DNA of 64,000 bases, taken from positions 62,001 to 126,000 of the forward strand of contig NZ_CADFGP010000022.1 in the NCBI RefSeq assembly GCF_902833905.1, read 5' to 3'. A program made the position numbers and the translations under genes. How positions within the stretch are numbered: position 1 is the first letter of the stretch; each line of letters begins with the position of its first letter. The DNA is from Paraburkholderia tuberum STM678 (GTDB lineage: Bacteria > Pseudomonadota > Gammaproteobacteria > Burkholderiales > Burkholderiaceae). Of this stretch, positions 17,662 to 28,142 are shown one piece after another. Under the pieces are notes generated by a model. That model saw nothing but the letters and a program-made list of their open reading frames with translations. It was not told the DNA's origin and did no database searches.

Positions 17662-17959
17662 TGCGTTGATGGTCATTGGGTCAAGCTCACTATGAAAGCC
17701 CGCCGCATCAGGCTTACGGCCGGGGTGCCTGGCGATCCAGGCGGTTATCGCAGGTAAAACGCATTCCGGTAAGTCCAGTTACCGGCATTGACCCGACGCG
17801 AAATTTTTCGCGTCCGCGAAAAATCCCCCGACAGCGGCTCACTTATGCTCGCTCTCCTTATCGAGAGCGAGCAACGCAAGGTGGTCCTCCAGCTCGCGTC
17901 GCAAGAGCTGGAGCGTATCCAATTTCTTCACTTGCTCAGTGAAAAGCGTGTAAAGCGTC
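17662..17959. other. Hairpin-rich insert of unknown origin between the two pntB ends
   Basis: These 298 bp have no match to pntB. They hold five perfect or near-perfect inverted repeats: 17727-17742 (6-bp stem), 17766-17785 (7-bp), 17795-17814 (9-bp, 20-nt palindrome GACGCGAAATTTTTCGCGTC), 17846-17873 (11-bp) and 17887-17913 (9-bp). A 30-codon minus-strand frame (GTG at 17931 to TGA at 17839, MKKLDTLQLLRRELEDHLAL then LALDKESEHK) overlaps the last two; it has no clear ribosome site. It could be the remnant of a mobile element or a structured RNA element. I do not recognise it. Confidence 0.6.
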
Positions 17960-17975
17960 GTTCACCGCTAGCGAT

Positions 17976-19427
<1,452 letters not shown>

Positions 19428-19754
19428 TTACGTACCCTCCTTGCCGCCAGCCGGTAGTTTCCTGGGTTCTTTCTTCTTGAACATCTCGAGCATTCGCCGT
19501 GTGACGAGGAATCCGCCGAACACGTTGACGGCCGCGAGCGCGACCGCGATCGTGCCGAAGAACTTGCCGGCGCTGCCGACGGTGAGACCCGCCGCGAGCA
19601 TCGCGCCGACGATCACGATCGCCGAGATCGCATTGGTCACCGCCATCAGCGGCGTATGCAGCGCGGGCGTGACGTTCCAGACCACGTGATAGCCGACGTA
19701 GATCGCCAGCACGAAGATGATCAGGTTGATCACCGTGTGATTGATGACTTCCAT
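19428..19754 (-). CDS. pntAB: NAD(P) transhydrogenase subunit alpha part 2 (membrane part)
   Basis: This 108-aa membrane protein corresponds to the C-terminal membrane domain of E. coli PntA, encoded separately here. It has three to four helices (VINLIIFVLAIYVGYHVVW; AISAIVIVGAMLAAGL; IAVALAAVNVFGGFLV) with the conserved TPALHTPLMAVTNAISAIV between them, ending in a Lys-rich tail after RRMLEMFKKK. It lies 13 bp after pntAA and abuts pntB, giving a three-gene split transhydrogenase operon. Confidence 0.94.
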   Translation of the reverse strand: MEVINHTVINLIIFVLAIYVGYHVVWNVTPALHTPLMAVTNAISAIVIVGAMLAAGLTVGSAGKFFGTIAVALAAVNVFGGFLVTRRMLEMFKKKEPRKLPAGGKEGT

Positions 19755-19767
19755 CTTCGGCTTCCCC

Positions 19768-20910
19768 CTATGCGTTGCGCGTGACCTGGCCGTCGCGAGC
19801 CAGCAGCGTGGCCGCGACGATGTCGTCCGCGAGATCGATGTTCAGCGTGCCTTCCTTGGCGATAATCAGCTTCAGGAAGTCGAGCACGTTGCGCGCGTAC
19901 AGCGACGACGCGTCGGCGGGCACCATCGCGGCGAGATTCGTGTAGCCGACGATCTGCACGCCATAGCGCACCACCACCTGGTCCGCCTCGGTCAGCGGAC
20001 AATTGCCGCCGCGCCGGCCGTCGACTTCGGGGCCGCGGCCGGCCGCGAGGTCGACGAGCACCGAGCCCGGTTTCATCGCCTGCACGGTTTCGACCGACAG
20101 CAGCGTCGGCGCGGGGCGGCCTGGAATCAGCGCGGTCGAAATGACGATGTCGGCCTGCTTTGCGCGCTCGTGCACCAGCGCCGACTGGCGCGCGAGCCAC
20201 GACGGCGGCATCGGCCGTGCATAGCCGCCCACACCTTGCGCGGCCTCGCGCTCCTCGTCGGTCTCGTAGGGCACGTCGAGGAACTTCGCGCCGAGCGACT
20301 CGATCTGCTCCTTGACGGCCGGGCGCACGTCGGACGCTTCCAGCACGGCGCCGAGGCGCTTCGCGGTGGCGATCGCCTGCAGGCCAGCCACGCCCGCGCC
20401 GAGAATCAGCACGCGCGCGGCCTTCACGGTGCCGGCCGCGGTCATCAGCATCGGCATGAAGCGCGGATAGAGCGTCGCCGCGAGCAGCACCGCCTTGTAG
20501 CCGGCGATGTTCGCCTGCGACGACAGCACGTCGAGGCTCTGCGCGCGCGTGGTGCGCGGCGCGGCTTCGAGCGCGAACGCGGTGACGCCGGCCGCGGCGA
20601 GCTTGCCCGCGTTGTCGGCGTTGAACGGATCGAGCATGCCGACCAGCGTCGCGCCGCGCTTGAGCAGCGGCAGTTCGGAATCGGTGGGGGATTGGACTTT
20701 GAGGACGAGATCTGCGCCGAATGCAGTGGCGGCATCGACGATTTCCGCGCCCACGGCCGTATAGGCGTCATCGGGAAAGCTCGCGCCGGCGCCGGCGCCG
20801 CTCTGGAGCGTGACCCGGTGGCCTTGCGCCACGTACTTCTTGACCGTCTCGGGCGTCGCGGCAACGCGGGTTTCATGCGCGCGCGTCTCGGCTGGCACTC
20901 CGATGTGCAT
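19768..20910 (-). CDS. pntAA: NAD(P) transhydrogenase subunit alpha part 1 (NAD-binding)
   Basis: This soluble 380-aa domain I binds NAD(H) and resembles alanine dehydrogenase. It starts MHIGVPAETRAHETRVAATP and has the Rossmann fingerprint VLILGAGVAGLQAIATAKRLG, the RPMPPSWLARQSALV segment of the mobile loop, and VLVDLAAGRGPEVDGRRGG. The ATG at 20910 has an excellent AGGAGG upstream; an in-frame ATG at 20979 would add 23 residues without family likeness. It heads the operon. The 251-bp gap to nudJ holds divergent starts and no visible gene. Confidence 0.95.
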   Translation of the reverse strand: MHIGVPAETRAHETRVAATPETVKKYVAQGHRVTLQSGAGAGASFPDDAYTAVGAEIVDAATAFGADLVLKVQSPTDSELPLLKRGATLVGMLDPFNADNAGKLAAAGVTAFALEAAPRTTRAQSLDVLSSQANIAGYKAVLLAATLYPRFMPMLMTAAGTVKAARVLILGAGVAGLQAIATAKRLGAVLEASDVRPAVKEQIESLGAKFLDVPYETDEEREAAQGVGGYARPMPPSWLARQSALVHERAKQADIVISTALIPGRPAPTLLSVETVQAMKPGSVLVDLAAGRGPEVDGRRGGNCPLTEADQVVVRYGVQIVGYTNLAAMVPADASSLYARNVLDFLKLIIAKEGTLNIDLADDIVAATLLARDGQVTRNA

Positions 20911-21161
20911 CGTTGTTCCTCCTCGACTTCCTGTTTGACGACAGACCTGCCGACGAGGCTCGCCGGCTTGCACATGCAACGGCTAACGCAGGCCCCACTT
21001 TAACCGGAAACCGCCACATCACAAATATCGGGGTCGATGCGAATGCGCGACAGACCGCCAAACTGTTACGAATCGGTCGCGATGCCACCTCGAACACGCT
21101 GCGAACCGGCTGCCAGCGGTCACCAGGCAGCCGGCGCGCATAACCGGTAAAATGCGCACCC

Positions 21162-21641
21162 ATGAAACCGGAAACCTGGCGGCCGCACGTGACCGTCGCG
21201 GCGATCGTCGAGCGTGACGGGCGCTTCCTGCTAGTCGAGGAACACACTGCCGCCGGCCTGCGCCTGAACCAGCCCGCCGGCCACCTCGAGGCGGGCGAAA
21301 CGCTGCTGGAAGCGGTGATCCGCGAAACGTTCGAGGAAACCGCGCATCCGTTCGCGCCCGAGGCGCTCGTCGGCATGTACATGACCCACTTCGAGCGGCC
21401 GGACCGCGCGGGCACCACGTACCTGCGCTTCACCTATTGCGGCGCGGGCGGCGAACCGGACCCGGCGAGTTCGCTCGATCCCGACATCGTCCGCACGCTG
21501 TGGATGAGCGCCGATGAGTTGCGCGCGTGCCCCGAGCGGCATCGCACGCCGCTCGTGATGCGGTGCATCGACGATTACCTGGCCGGCCGGCGTTTCCCGC
21601 TCGACTTCGTCCATACGCATTCGGTTGGGCCGAAGCAATAG
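21162..21641 (+). CDS. nudJ: NUDIX hydrolase, NudJ-like phosphatase
   Basis: E. coli NudJ hydrolyses HMP-PP and nucleoside tri- and diphosphates, and its gene neighbours mnmA, as here. The 159-aa product starts WRPHVTVAAIVERDGRFLLV and has the NUDIX box GHLEAGETLLEAVIRETFEE followed by TAHPF. The usual glycine of the EExG end is alanine; the metal-binding RE..EE residues are all present. The start ATG is the only reasonable one. Function by analogy, substrate unproven. Confidence 0.85.
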   Translation: MKPETWRPHVTVAAIVERDGRFLLVEEHTAAGLRLNQPAGHLEAGETLLEAVIRETFEETAHPFAPEALVGMYMTHFERPDRAGTTYLRFTYCGAGGEPDPASSLDPDIVRTLWMSADELRACPERHRTPLVMRCIDDYLAGRRFPLDFVHTHSVGPKQ

Positions 21642-21699
21642 GGCCGTCACGAGCGGCCCCATAGATCCATGCAGTCATGCAGCACCCAGTGAGTACCTT

Positions 21700-22953
21700 A
21701 TGAGCAAGCGTAAAGTCGTAGTAGGCATGTCGGGCGGCGTCGATTCGTCGGTCACCGCGTGGCTGCTAAAGGAACAGGGCTACGACGTGGTCGGCCTGTT
21801 CATGAAGAACTGGGAAGACGACGACGACAGCGAATACTGCTCGACGCGCCAGGACTGGATCGACGTGGTGTCGGTGGCTGACCTGATCGGCATCGACGTC
21901 GAGGCGGTCAACTTCGCGGCCGAGTACAAGGACCGCGTGTTCGCCGAATTCCTGCGCGAGTATTCGGCCGGCCGCACGCCGAACCCGGACGTGCTGTGCA
22001 ACGCCGAGATCAAGTTCAAGGCCTTCCTCGATCACGCGATGTCGCTCGGCGCGGAAACGATCGCGACCGGCCACTACGCGCGCGTGCGCGAGAACGATGG
22101 CCGCTTCGAGTTGCTGAAGGCGCTCGACCAAACGAAGGACCAGTCGTACTTCCTGCATCGGCTCAACCAGGCGCAGCTGTCGAAAACACTGTTCCCGCTC
22201 GGCGAAATTCCCAAGACGAAGGTCCGCGAGATCGCCGCGCAGATCGGCCTGCCGAACGCGAAGAAGAAGGATTCGACCGGCATCTGCTTCATCGGCGAGC
22301 GGCCTTTCCGCGACTTCCTGAACCGCTATCTGCCGACCAGGCCGGGCCCGATGAAGACCACCGACGGCAAGATCGTCGGCGAGCACATCGGCCTCGCGTT
22401 CTACACGTTCGGCCAGCGCAAGGGCATCGGTCTCGGCGGCAGCAAGGACGGCAGCGGCGAGCCCTGGTTCGCCGCCGGCAAGGATATTCCGACGAATACG
22501 CTGTACGTCGCGCAGGGACACGACCATCCGTGGCTGCTGTGCCATACGCTGTCGGCGGGCAACACGAGCTGGGTCGCGGGCGAGCCGCCGGCCGACGGCT
22601 TCGCGTGCGGCGCGAAGACGCGCTACCGGCAGGCCGACGCGGCGTGCACGTTCAACGCCTCGGCGGGAGGCGGTTCGGGCGAAGGCCTCTTCGAACTGAC
22701 CTTCGACGCCGCGCAATGGGCCGTCACGCCGGGCCAATCGGCGGTGCTGTATGACGGCGACGTGTGCCTCGGCGGCGGCATCATCGAACGCGCGATGACC
22801 GGGCAACCGGCCGAGCTGCCGCAGGATCAGGCGCCGAAGCAAACCCGCGCGCAGCGTCGCAAGCAGGCGCACAAGCCAAAGCAGCCGCAAGGCCAGGCGC
22901 AGGACGAGCCGCAAACCCCGCGGCAAAAAGCGGCTCTGCTCGGCGCGCGTTGA
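21700..22953 (+). CDS. mnmA: tRNA-specific 2-thiouridylase MnmA
   Basis: MnmA makes the 2-thio group of wobble uridine 34 in Lys, Glu and Gln tRNAs. It has the PP-loop VVVGMSGGVDSSVTAWLL, the first catalytic Cys in GRTPNPDVLCNAEIKF, TGHYARV, LHRLNQAQL, and the second catalytic Cys in DSTGICFIGERPFRDFL, then FYTFGQRKGIGLGG. It is 417 aa, longer than the usual 360-370, because about 45 residues rich in Gln, Lys, Pro and Ala follow the last fold segment (LYDGDVCLGGGIIERA). The ATG at 21700 fits the family start; an ORF start at 21625 would add 25 unrelated residues. Confidence 0.95.
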   Translation: MSKRKVVVGMSGGVDSSVTAWLLKEQGYDVVGLFMKNWEDDDDSEYCSTRQDWIDVVSVADLIGIDVEAVNFAAEYKDRVFAEFLREYSAGRTPNPDVLCNAEIKFKAFLDHAMSLGAETIATGHYARVRENDGRFELLKALDQTKDQSYFLHRLNQAQLSKTLFPLGEIPKTKVREIAAQIGLPNAKKKDSTGICFIGERPFRDFLNRYLPTRPGPMKTTDGKIVGEHIGLAFYTFGQRKGIGLGGSKDGSGEPWFAAGKDIPTNTLYVAQGHDHPWLLCHTLSAGNTSWVAGEPPADGFACGAKTRYRQADAACTFNASAGGGSGEGLFELTFDAAQWAVTPGQSAVLYDGDVCLGGGIIERAMTGQPAELPQDQAPKQTRAQRRKQAHKPKQPQGQAQDEPQTPRQKAALLGAR

Positions 22954-23217
22954 GCGATGCATAACGGCGGGCGCGGTGGGTCGTACCATTCCGGCAGGTT
23001 CGCGCCGTTCACCATGTTTGCCCCGCCTGGCGCGCATTCACACACACTTCACCTTCGCGTGCGACGCTTGGCTTCCATTCGCAGGCCTTATCTTCGGGCT
23101 TCGCCGGTCCGCGTCGCACCGTGACCCGCAACCGCCAGCTTTCCTTCGCGACCGATACCGCCCGCGCTCCCGTGCGGACGATGCCGCCGCAATGATCTTC
23201 ACTGCACTGGAGTCCCC

Positions 23218-24828
23218 ATGTTTTCTCAACGCTATCTGGCCATGTGGTGCGCAATCGCCCTCACCGCGGTATGTGCCGCGCTCGCCGCGACGCATCACCT
23301 GTCATGGTTCTGGATCCTCGTGCCGGCCGCGCTCGTCGCGCTCGGCGTGTTCGACCTGAGCCAACAGCGCCATGCAATCCTGCGCAATTACCCGCTGTGG
23401 GGCCACCTGCGTTTCATTTTCGAATCCATCCGCCCGGAAATCCGTCAGTATTTCGTCGAAGACGATACCGACGAGAAGCCGTTCTCGCGCGCGCAACGCA
23501 GCATCGTCTATCAGCGCTCGAAGAACGATGTCGACAGCCGCCCATACGGCACGCGGATCGACGTGAAGGCGGTCGCGCACGAATGGATCAGCCACTCGCT
23601 CGCGCCGACCACGCTCGATGGTCACGACTTTCGCATCGTCGTCGGCCCCGATCGCGGGCAGCCGTATTCGATGTCGATCTTCAACGTGTCGGCGATGAGC
23701 TTCGGCTCGCTATCGGCCAATGCGATCATGGCGCTGAACCTCGGCGCGAAGAAAGGCAACTTCGCGCACGACACCGGCGAAGGTTCGATGTCGAAATATC
23801 ATCGCGAACATGGCGGCGACATCATCTGGGAAATCGCGTCCGGCTATTTTGGATGCCGTAACGACGACGGCACCTTCAACGCGGAGAAGTTCGCGAAGCA
23901 GGCCGCCGAACCGCAGGTGAAGATGATCGAGGTGAAGCTGTCGCAAGGCGCGAAGCCCGGTCACGGCGGCGTGCTGCCGGGCGCGAAGATCACGCCCGAA
24001 ATCGCCGAGACGCGCGGCGTGCCGATGGGCCGCGACTGCATCTCGCCGGCGACGCACTCCGAGTTCTCGACGCCGCGCGAGCTGCTCGAATTCGTCGAGC
24101 GGCTGCGCACGCTGTCGGGCGGCAAGCCGACCGGCTTCAAGCTGTGCATCGGGCATCCGTGGGAATTCTTCGGTATCGCGAAGGCGATGCTGGAAACGGG
24201 CATTCTGCCGGACTTCATCGTCGTGGACGGCGCGGAAGGCGGCACCGGCGCGGCACCGCTCGAATTCACCGATCACGTCGGCGTGCCGTTGCAGGAGGGG
24301 CTGCTGCTCGTGCACAACACGCTGGTCGGCATCGGTCTGCGGCAACGCATCCGCATCGGCGCGAGCGGCAAGATGATCACCGCGTTCGATATCGCGAAGA
24401 CGCTCGCGATCGGCGCGGACTGGGTCAACGCGGCGCGCGGCTTCATGTTCGCGGTCGGCTGCATCCAGGCGCAGACCTGCCATACCGGCCGCTGCCCGAC
24501 CGGCGTCGCGACCCAGGACCCGGTGCGCCAGCGTGCGCTGGTGGTGCCGGACAAGGCCGATCGCGTGTTCAACTTCCACCACAACACGCTGCACGCGTTG
24601 CAGGAAATCATCCAGGCCGCCGGGCTCCGGCATCCGGCTGAGTTGCGCGCGCATCACATCGTGCGGCGCGTGTCCTCGCATGAGGTGCGGCTGATGTCGG
24701 ATCTGCTCAAATATCTCGAACCGAGCGACCTGCTCAACGGCAACTATCGCTATACCCTGTTCGAGACGTACTGGCCGATCGCGCAAAGCGATTCGTTCTC
24801 GCCGAAGGCGGAGCTGGCGGCGAGCTGA
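23218..24828 (+). CDS. FMN-binding glutamate-synthase family protein with N-terminal membrane helices
   Basis: The 536-aa product has two N-terminal hydrophobic helices (YLAMWCAIALTAVCAALAA; FWILVPAALVALGVF) and a TIM-barrel domain like the FMN/synthase part of GltB. It shows NVSAMSFGSLSANAIMALN, KPGHGGVLPGAKITPEIA, DFIVVDGAEGGTGAAPLEF, RIRIGASGKMITAFDIAK and the three cysteines C-x5-C-x4-C (GCIQAQTCHTGRCPTGVATQ), which bind a 3Fe-4S cluster in glutamate synthase. It lacks the glutaminase domain, so it cannot be a complete GOGAT; its reaction is unknown. The 264-bp gap before it shows no gene. Confidence 0.85.
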   Translation: MFSQRYLAMWCAIALTAVCAALAATHHLSWFWILVPAALVALGVFDLSQQRHAILRNYPLWGHLRFIFESIRPEIRQYFVEDDTDEKPFSRAQRSIVYQRSKNDVDSRPYGTRIDVKAVAHEWISHSLAPTTLDGHDFRIVVGPDRGQPYSMSIFNVSAMSFGSLSANAIMALNLGAKKGNFAHDTGEGSMSKYHREHGGDIIWEIASGYFGCRNDDGTFNAEKFAKQAAEPQVKMIEVKLSQGAKPGHGGVLPGAKITPEIAETRGVPMGRDCISPATHSEFSTPRELLEFVERLRTLSGGKPTGFKLCIGHPWEFFGIAKAMLETGILPDFIVVDGAEGGTGAAPLEFTDHVGVPLQEGLLLVHNTLVGIGLRQRIRIGASGKMITAFDIAKTLAIGADWVNAARGFMFAVGCIQAQTCHTGRCPTGVATQDPVRQRALVVPDKADRVFNFHHNTLHALQEIIQAAGLRHPAELRAHHIVRRVSSHEVRLMSDLLKYLEPSDLLNGNYRYTLFETYWPIAQSDSFSPKAELAAS

Positions 24829-24923
24829 ACGTGCGCGCGGCCCTTGCCGCGTCGCCTGTCGCCCAAAAACCGCATCGCGGCCCGTCCGACCCCGCAAAAC
24901 GGGCCGCCCCCCTTCCTTTCCGT

Positions 24924-24929
24924 TAAAAT
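24924..24929 (+). promoter_or_regulatory. Possible -10 element before glyQ
   Basis: TAAAAT lies 80 bp before the glyQ start in a local AT-rich island (CCGTTAAAATCTCCG). A -35 is not evident. Weak call. Confidence 0.25.
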
Positions 24930-25009
24930 CTCCGGTTTAGCACTTCGCTCCACGACCCCCTCGCGCGCTTAGGCGCGCGCGGCATGGCCCCATGCCCGAA
25001 AGGCACTTC

Positions 25010-26017
25010 ATGCTCACGTTTCAGCAAATCATCCTGACCTTGCAGTCCTACTGGGACAAGCAGGGCTGCGCGTTGCTCCAGCCGATCGACATGGAAGTCG
25101 GCGCGGGCACGTCCCACGTCCATACGTTCCTGCGCGCGATCGGCCCCGAGCCGTGGCGCGCCGCCTACGTGCAGCCGTCGCGCCGCCCGAAAGATGGCCG
25201 CTACGGCGAGAACCCGAACCGTCTGCAGCACTACTACCAGTATCAGGTGGTGCTCAAGCCCGCGCCGGAAAACATTCTCGACCTGTACCTCGGCTCGCTC
25301 GAAGCGCTCGGCTTCGACCTGAAGCAGAACGACGTGCGTTTCGTCGAGGACGACTGGGAAAACCCGACACTCGGCGCATGGGGGCTGGGCTGGGAAGTGT
25401 GGCTGAACGGCATGGAAGTGACGCAGTTCACGTACTTCCAGCAGGTCGGCGGTCTAGACTGCAAGCCGGTGCTCGGCGAAATCACCTACGGTCTCGAGCG
25501 CCTCGCGATGTATCTGCAGAAGGTCGAGAACGTCTACGACCTCGTCTGGACCGAGTGGGAAGAACAAGGCCCGAACGGCCCCGAACTGCGCCGCCTGACC
25601 TACGGCGACGTGTATCACCAGAACGAGGTCGAGCAGTCCACCTACAACTTCGAGCACGCGAACGTCGATCTGCTGTTCACTTTCTTCAACAGCTACGAAG
25701 CGGAAGCGAAGCGCATGATCGATGCGCAGATCGCGCTGCCCGCCTATGAGCTCGTGCTGAAGGCCGGCCACACGTTCAACCTGCTCGACGCGCGCGGCGC
25801 GATTTCGGTCACGGAACGCGCGGCGTACATCGGCCGGATTCGCGCGCTGTCGCGTCTGGTCGCGCAGGCCTACTACGACTCGCGCGAAAAGCTCGGCTTC
25901 CCGATGCTCGGCAATCCGGTGCACGGCGTGCCCGGCCTCACCACCGACGAGCAGGAAGCCGCGATGCCCGCGTGGGCGCCGCCGCTGAAAGTCGAACGCA
26001 AGATCGACCAGGACTGA
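25010..26017 (+). CDS. glyQ: Glycine-tRNA ligase alpha subunit
   Basis: GlyQ is the catalytic subunit of the bacterial alpha2beta2 glycyl-tRNA synthetase (class II). The 335-aa protein has LTFQQIILTLQSYWDKQGCA, EVGAGTSHVHTFLRAIGPEP, VQPSRRPKDGRYGENPNRLQ, FVEDDWENPTLGAWGLGWEV and GLDCKPVLGEITYGLERLAM, all diagnostic. The ATG at 25010 begins the family N terminus; an upstream ATG at 24992 adds six residues. glyS follows 15 bp after its stop. Confidence 0.97.
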   Translation: MLTFQQIILTLQSYWDKQGCALLQPIDMEVGAGTSHVHTFLRAIGPEPWRAAYVQPSRRPKDGRYGENPNRLQHYYQYQVVLKPAPENILDLYLGSLEALGFDLKQNDVRFVEDDWENPTLGAWGLGWEVWLNGMEVTQFTYFQQVGGLDCKPVLGEITYGLERLAMYLQKVENVYDLVWTEWEEQGPNGPELRRLTYGDVYHQNEVEQSTYNFEHANVDLLFTFFNSYEAEAKRMIDAQIALPAYELVLKAGHTFNLLDARGAISVTERAAYIGRIRALSRLVAQAYYDSREKLGFPMLGNPVHGVPGLTTDEQEAAMPAWAPPLKVERKIDQD

Positions 26018-26032
26018 CGAGAACTTCAATCA

Positions 26033-28132
26033 ATGACTCAATCTCAACACGCTACCCTGCTCGTCGAGCTGCTGACCGAAGAACTGCCGCCGAAGGCGCT
26101 CGCCCGTCTCGGCGACGCCTTCGCCGAAGGTATTGCGCAGCGCCTCGCGGCGCGCGACCTGATCGACGGCGAGCCGTCGTTCGAACGCTTTGCCACGCCG
26201 CGTCGTCTCGCGGTGACGATTCACAACGTGCGCGCGCTCGCGCCGGAAAAACACGTGCGCGAAAAAGTGCTGCCGGTTTCCGTCGCGCTCGATAAAGACG
26301 GCCAGCCCACCGCGCCGCTCGCGAAGAAACTCGCCGCGCTCGGCTTCCCCGACTTCACGGTGAACGATCTCGAACGCGCCCAGGACGGTAAAGCCGAAGC
26401 GTTCTTCCTGCGCTACGCGGCGCCGGGCGCGACGCTCGCCGACGGCCTGCAAGGCGCGCTCGACGAAACGCTCGCGAAGCTGCCGATCGCAAAGCCGATG
26501 ACGTATCAGCGCCCGGACGGTTCGAGCGTGCAGTTCGTGCGCCCGGTGCATCGACTGACCACGCTGCACGGCGAAGAGGTCGTGCCGGTCAGCGTGCTCG
26601 GCATCGACGCCGACGACACCACGCTCGGCCACCGCTTCCTGTCCGAAGGCTTCGTGCAGATCCAGCATGCGCAGTCGTATGCCGAAACGCTCGAACACAG
26701 AGGCCGCGTGATCGCGAGCTTCGCGAAGCGCAAGGAATCGATCCGCTCGCAACTGCTCGCGCAAGCCGGTGACGACAAGGTCGTGATGCCCGAAGCGCTG
26801 CTCGACGAAGTGACGTCGCTGGTCGAATGGCCGGTTGTCTATGAGTGCCGCTTCGAGGACGAATTCCTGCAAGTGCCGCAGGAATGCCTGATCCTGACGA
26901 TGCAGACGAACCAGAAGTACTTCGCGCTGACCGATGCGAACGGCAAGCTGCGCTCGCGCTTCCTGATCGTGTCGAACATCGAGACGGCGACGCCGGTCGA
27001 GATCGTCGAAGGCAATGAGCGCGTGGTGCGTCCGCGTCTCGCCGATGCGAAGTTCTTCTTCACGCAAGACAAGAAGAAGCCGCTCGCGGATCGCGTGCCA
27101 CTGCTCGCGAACGTCGTTTATCACAACAAGCTCGGCTCGGCGCTGCAACGCGTGGAGCGGCTCGAAGGGCTGGCCGGCGCGATCGCCGCACTGACCGGCG
27201 CCAACGTCGCGCTCGCGACGCGCGCCGCGCGCCTCGCGAAAGCCGACCTGATCACCGACATGGTCGGCGAATTCCCCGAGCTGCAAGGCACGATGGGCAC
27301 GTACTACGCGCGCCACGACGGCGAGCCGGAAGAAGTCGCGCTCGCATGCTCGGAACACTACCAGCCGCGCTTCTCGGGCGACGCCTTGCCCACCACCGCG
27401 ACCGGCACCGTCGTCGCGCTCGCCGACAAGCTCGAAACGCTGGTCGGCATCTGGGGCATCGGCCTGCAGCCCACCGGCGAGAAAGACCCGTTCGCGCTGC
27501 GCCGTCATGCGCTCGGCGTGCTGCGCATTCTGGTCGAGAAACAGTTGAACGTCGACTTCGTCGAGCTGCTGCGCATCGCTTATGCGCAATTCGCCGGCGT
27601 GCCGAACGTCGCCGATTCGACCGACGCGATCTACGAGTTCAGCATGGACCGCCTGCGCGGCCTGCTGCGCGAACGCGGCTACGCGGCCGGCGAAATCGAC
27701 GCGGTGCTCGCGCTGAACCCGACGCGGCTCGACGACCTCGTCGCGCGCCTCGACGCGGTGCGCGAATTCGCGTCACTGGCCGAAGCGGCGTCGCTCGCGG
27801 CGGCCAACAAGCGTATCTCGAACATCCTGAAGAAGTCGGCAGGCGTGACGAACGGCAGCGTGCAGCCCAGCTTGCTCACCGAGGCAGCGGAGAAGGCGCT
27901 CAACGCGCAGCTCGAACAGGTCACGCCGCGCGTGCAATCGCAACTGGCCGTGCGCGACTACACCGGCGCGCTGACGGCGCTGGCCGCGCTGCGCGAACCG
28001 GTGGACACGTTCTTCAACGACGTGATGGTCAACGCCGAAGACCCCGCGTTGCGCGCGAACCGTCTGGCTCTGCTCGGCGCGCTGCATCAGCAGATGAACT
28101 GCGTCGCCGATATTTCCCGACTCGCCGCCTGA
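26033..28132 (+). CDS. glyS: Glycine-tRNA ligase beta subunit
   Basis: GlyS binds tRNA-Gly in the alpha2beta2 enzyme. The 699-aa product has the family start LLVELLTEELPPKALARLGD, RFATPRRLAVTI, VLPVSVALDKDGQPTAPLAK, LTMQTNQKYFALTDANGKL, RLADAKFFFTQDKKKPLADR and the HD-like GEFPELQGTMGTYYARHDGE, with a C-terminal anticodon-binding helical region. It is co-transcribed with glyQ, gmhB and plsC on the plus strand. Confidence 0.97.
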   Translation: MTQSQHATLLVELLTEELPPKALARLGDAFAEGIAQRLAARDLIDGEPSFERFATPRRLAVTIHNVRALAPEKHVREKVLPVSVALDKDGQPTAPLAKKLAALGFPDFTVNDLERAQDGKAEAFFLRYAAPGATLADGLQGALDETLAKLPIAKPMTYQRPDGSSVQFVRPVHRLTTLHGEEVVPVSVLGIDADDTTLGHRFLSEGFVQIQHAQSYAETLEHRGRVIASFAKRKESIRSQLLAQAGDDKVVMPEALLDEVTSLVEWPVVYECRFEDEFLQVPQECLILTMQTNQKYFALTDANGKLRSRFLIVSNIETATPVEIVEGNERVVRPRLADAKFFFTQDKKKPLADRVPLLANVVYHNKLGSALQRVERLEGLAGAIAALTGANVALATRAARLAKADLITDMVGEFPELQGTMGTYYARHDGEPEEVALACSEHYQPRFSGDALPTTATGTVVALADKLETLVGIWGIGLQPTGEKDPFALRRHALGVLRILVEKQLNVDFVELLRIAYAQFAGVPNVADSTDAIYEFSMDRLRGLLRERGYAAGEIDAVLALNPTRLDDLVARLDAVREFASLAEAASLAAANKRISNILKKSAGVTNGSVQPSLLTEAAEKALNAQLEQVTPRVQSQLAVRDYTGALTALAALREPVDTFFNDVMVNAEDPALRANRLALLGALHQQMNCVADISRLAA

Positions 28133-28142
28133 GCACCGCGCC

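Noticed and set aside
17676..17942. 88-codon plus-strand frame across the pntB insert
   Set aside because: It crosses four hairpins, has no ribosome site and a composition without protein character.
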